In this document: positions 61,692-64,000 of the stretch, piece by piece
Layout of the letters: each line of letters starts with the position of its first letter
Numbering within the stretch: the stretch's first letter is position 1
Origin: Flagellimonas ochracea
Lineage (GTDB): Bacteria > Bacteroidota > Bacteroidia > Flavobacteriales > Flavobacteriaceae
Direction: 5' to 3'
Length of the DNA stretch: 64,000 bases
Assembly: GCF_009903685.1 (NCBI RefSeq)
Contig: NZ_JAAABI010000008.1
Span: 55,344-119,343, forward strand
Notes under the pieces: generated by a model
Told to the model about the DNA's origin: nothing
What the model saw: the letters and a program-made list of their open reading frames with translations, nothing else
Databases searched by the model: none
Translations under genes and position numbers: made by a program

Positions 61692-63632
61692 TTAGAACGA
61701 CTTTAAGTTACTATTTATTTCAGTAGCTACCAAGTCTGAAAATTCGCTTACTGCTAAGCTTCCTAAATCCTCCCCACCATGTCTTCGAACCGAAAGGGTA
61801 TCAGATCCTTCTTCCTGTTCTCCCACTATGAGCATAAAAGGTATTTTCTTCAGCTCGGCCTCACGGATTTTTTTCCCTACCGTTTCATTCCTATTATCAA
61901 TGAGCGCGCGAATTTCGTGATTTTCCAAAGAATTCAAAACTTTTTCCGCATATTTTTCATGTTTCTCACTTACGGGCAGTACAATGGCCTGAATCGGAAT
62001 GAGCCATAGAGGAAAATTTCCTCCCGTGTGCTCCAACAATAATGCCACAAATCGTTCCATACTTCCAAAAGGTGCCCGGTGTATCATAACCGGTCTATGT
62101 AGTTCATTGTCACTACCTTTATAAGTAAGGTCAAAACGCTTTGGAAGATTGTAGTCTACCTGTATGGTGCCCAATTGCCAATTTCTGCCCAGGGCATCCT
62201 TGACCATAAAATCCAATTTTGGACCATAAAAAGCAGCTTCGCCACTTTCTACAACATAGTTCAGTCCTTTCTCATCTGCTGCATTAATGATGGCTTGCTC
62301 CGCCTTTTCCCAATCTTCCGGATCACCAATATATTTTTCAGGGTTTTCAAGGTCTCGAACGGACACCTGTGCTGTAAAATCGTCAAAGTCCAATGAGTTC
62401 AATACATATAAAGAAAGGTCTATCACTTTCTTGAACTCGTCATTAAGCTGTTCTGTGGTGCAAAAAATGTGTGCATCATCTTGGGTAAAACCTCTTACAC
62501 GGGTAAGGCCATGTAGTTCGCCACTTTGTTCATATCTATAAACCGTACCAAATTCAGCATACCTTTTAGGAAGGTCTTTATAGCTAAAGGGAGTACTGTT
62601 GAAAATTTCACAGTGGTGTGGACAGTTCATGGGCTTTAACAAAAACTCCTCATCTTCTTTGGGGGTATGTATAGGTTGAAAACTGTCTTCGCCATATTTT
62701 GCATAATGCCCAGAGGTAACATAGAGCTCCTTTTGACCTATGTGGGGAGTAACTACCATTTCATAGCCCGCTTTCTTTTGTGCCCTTTTCAGAAACTCCT
62801 CCAAACGCTCACGTAATGCAGCACCATTGGGTAACCACAAAGGAAGTCCTTGCCCTACCTTTTTAGAGAAGGTGAAAAGCCCTAACTCTTTACCCAATTT
62901 TCTGTGATCTCGTTTTTTGGCCTCTTCTAAAAGTTCCAGGTATTCGGTAAGCTCCTTTAGCTTTGGAAAAGATATGCCGTAGACCCTTGTCAATTGCTTG
63001 TTGTTCTCATCTCCCCTCCAATAGGCTCCTGCAACACTTAAAATCTTGATCGCCTTGATGATTCCCGTATTGGGAATATGCCCTCCACGACAAAGGTCAG
63101 TAAAAGAGCTGTGGTCGCAGAAGGTTATGGAGCCATCCTCAAGATTTTCAATCAGTTCTATTTTGTATTCATTGTCTTGATTTTTATAAAATTGTAAAGC
63201 ATCGGCTTTGGAGACGCTTCTCATTTTATAATCATGCTTGCCCCTGGCTATTTCCATGGCCTTTTTCTCAATTTCTGGAAAATCCTTTTCGGAAACAGTA
63301 TGCGCTCCGAAATCAACATCATAATAGAATCCATTTTCAATGGCCGGCCCTATGGTTAACTTTATTCCAGGATATAATTCTTCTAGCGCCTGGGCGACAA
63401 CATGAGAGGTAGAATGCCAAAATGCTTTTTTGCCCTCATCGTTGTTCCATGTATATAAGGTAAGGGCCCCATCTTCTAGTAAAGGTGTTACAGTTTCCAC
63501 AACAGTATCATTGAATTTGGCAGAGATAACATTTCTCGCCAATCCCTCACTGATACTCTTTGCGATTTCCATGGGTGTGGTGCCTTTAGCCACCTTCTTA
63601 ACGGCGCCATCGGGCAATGTGATTTCAATCAT
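61692..63632 (-). CDS. thrS: Threonyl-tRNA synthetase
   Basis: Start [20 protein letters not shown] at 63632 gives 646 residues; the longer frame to 63707 adds unconserved residues. Order: TGS domain, editing domain ([35 protein letters not shown]), catalytic core with motifs [20 protein letters not shown] (zinc Cys), [26 protein letters not shown], and anticodon-binding domain (IQAIVLPVS). It charges tRNA-Thr. First gene of the thrS-infC-rpmI-rplT operon; no T-box was seen upstream. Confidence 0.97.
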   Translation of the reverse strand: MIEITLPDGAVKKVAKGTTPMEIAKSISEGLARNVISAKFNDTVVETVTPLLEDGALTLYTWNNDEGKKAFWHSTSHVVAQALEELYPGIKLTIGPAIENGFYYDVDFGAHTVSEKDFPEIEKKAMEIARGKHDYKMRSVSKADALQFYKNQDNEYKIELIENLEDGSITFCDHSSFTDLCRGGHIPNTGIIKAIKILSVAGAYWRGDENNKQLTRVYGISFPKLKELTEYLELLEEAKKRDHRKLGKELGLFTFSKKVGQGLPLWLPNGAALRERLEEFLKRAQKKAGYEMVVTPHIGQKELYVTSGHYAKYGEDSFQPIHTPKEDEEFLLKPMNCPHHCEIFNSTPFSYKDLPKRYAEFGTVYRYEQSGELHGLTRVRGFTQDDAHIFCTTEQLNDEFKKVIDLSLYVLNSLDFDDFTAQVSVRDLENPEKYIGDPEDWEKAEQAIINAADEKGLNYVVESGEAAFYGPKLDFMVKDALGRNWQLGTIQVDYNLPKRFDLTYKGSDNELHRPVMIHRAPFGSMERFVALLLEHTGGNFPLWLIPIQAIVLPVSEKHEKYAEKVLNSLENHEIRALIDNRNETVGKKIREAELKKIPFMLIVGEQEEGSDTLSVRRHGGEDLGSLAVSEFSDLVATEINSNLKSF

Positions 63633-64000
63633 TCGTTCTCCTTGATTTTGAATGGTGGGCAAAGATACATTGTTGAATTGATGCTTACAATAAATTATAA
63701 AATACAATGTGATTTAAAAGACGATGTAGCGGGTTTGCTGTTTAGAATCATTGCTGATAGGTTAGATTTGATTTAAAATATTGTTTTTGTATTTTAAATA
63801 ATTGATTTTCAGTACAATAAAAAAAAATAGAAATTTTTATTGAAATTGTTTTGTGGTATTATTTAAACCTCTCTATATTTGCACCCGCTTAACCGATAAG
63901 GGTTGGGTAGTTTTGGAGGGGATCGACTCTTTTTAGGGGTTGTTTTTTTCTGATTCTGGAAGAAGTTCATTTGACATATTGTATAGACAGCGTAAAAGAG
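63633..64000. other. Gene-free right edge; leader of a probable rRNA operon
   Basis: No reading frame is supported. After the promoter at 63849-63881 comes a T-rich leader and GTTCATTTGACATATTG (63965-63981), which resembles the boxA-like antitermination element before rRNA genes in Flavobacteriia, followed by AGACAGCGTAAAAGAG at the edge. The rRNA itself would lie beyond the window. Confidence 0.45.
63849..63881 (+). promoter_or_regulatory. Strong Bacteroidota promoter at right edge
   Basis: TTTTG (63849-63853) and TATATTTG (63874-63881) with a 20-bp spacer fit the phylum's -33/-7 promoter very well; transcription would start near 63888 and run out of the window. Confidence 0.65.

Noticed and set aside
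63633..63848. T-box riboswitch before thrS
   Set aside because: No specifier loop or T-box sequence is visible, and the phylum rarely uses it.
63901..63960. GGGGATCGACT-like stretch as tmRNA
   Set aside because: Only a short resemblance to the tmRNA 5' end; no tag frame or pairing partner follows in the window.
1..64000. CRISPR arrays, IS elements, prophage or secondary-metabolite clusters
   Set aside because: No regularly spaced repeats, transposase genes, phage structural genes or synthase modules were seen.

Overview
The window reads as chromosome of a marine-type Flavobacteriaceae bacterium (Bacteroidota). This rests on a hybrid two-component regulator of the Reg_prop/Y_Y_Y/HisKA/AraC type, PorT-like and SusC-free lipoprotein genes with Bacteroidota-style lipoboxes, genes for exported proteins ending in the ...QAQ/...NAQ signal-peptide style, near absence of Shine-Dalgarno sequences, and several TAnnTTTG minus-7 promoter elements (before tgt, accA and at the right edge). 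I cannot name the genus from sequence alone; the gene set would suit relatives of Muricauda, Maribacter or Zobellia.

Left part (1-11.7 kb): a carotenoid corner (5'-part of phytoene desaturase crtI cut by the window edge, preceded by a MerR/B12-binding light-regulator gene), tRNA-Leu(GAG), a large hybrid sensor/regulator, a LytS/LytTR two-component pair and several exported proteins. 11.9-25.1 kb: a DASS anion transporter, then a NtrY/NtrC-type pair divergent from a six-gene efflux operon (TolC, HlyD/MacA-like adaptor, two LolD-like ATPases, two FtsX/MacB-type permeases). The divergent gap carries a perfect 17-bp palindrome and a sigma-54-like promoter, so the pair probably controls the exporter. 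25.8-30 kb: a PepSY-like exported protein, a second NtrC-type regulator and a convergent, 3'-overlapping hybrid histidine kinase with receiver and Hpt domains. 30-34.7 kb is sparse and partly decayed (a frameshifted small exported protein, a broken gene, a lipoprotein, a DinB-like protein, an exported beta carbonic anhydrase).

34.7-45.86 kb is the main find: an approximately 11.1-kb genomic island inserted in the 3' end of tRNA-Lys(UUU). A 15-bp copy of the tRNA 3' end lies at 34703-34717, and the intact tRNA with the same 15 bp is at 45849-45863. A tyrosine recombinase reads away from the tRNA at the proximal end, a BfmA/BtgA-like mobilization protein is next to it, related GCGCACC repeats lie inside both ends, and the old tRNA terminator is stranded on the far side while the island supplies a new one. 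Cargo is a block of exported hydrolases: a membrane-anchored AraC regulator, two beta-lactamase-fold serine hydrolases, a SRPBCC protein, a tandem retropepsin-like protease lipoprotein, and an unusual NTF2-like/metal-binding-domain/alpha-beta-hydrolase fusion.

The right part (46-64 kb) is conserved core genome: aroK, a PRTase, an S4 protein, FKBP lipoprotein, PorT-like barrel, split transketolase, tgt-lptF/G, accA, dnaB, an asparagine-synthetase-B-named exported protein, a dienelactone-hydrolase-like enzyme, HAD phosphatase, YjbQ, and thrS-infC-rpmI-rplT, where infC must start at a non-AUG (AUA) codon. The window ends in what looks like a strong promoter and leader of an rRNA operon.
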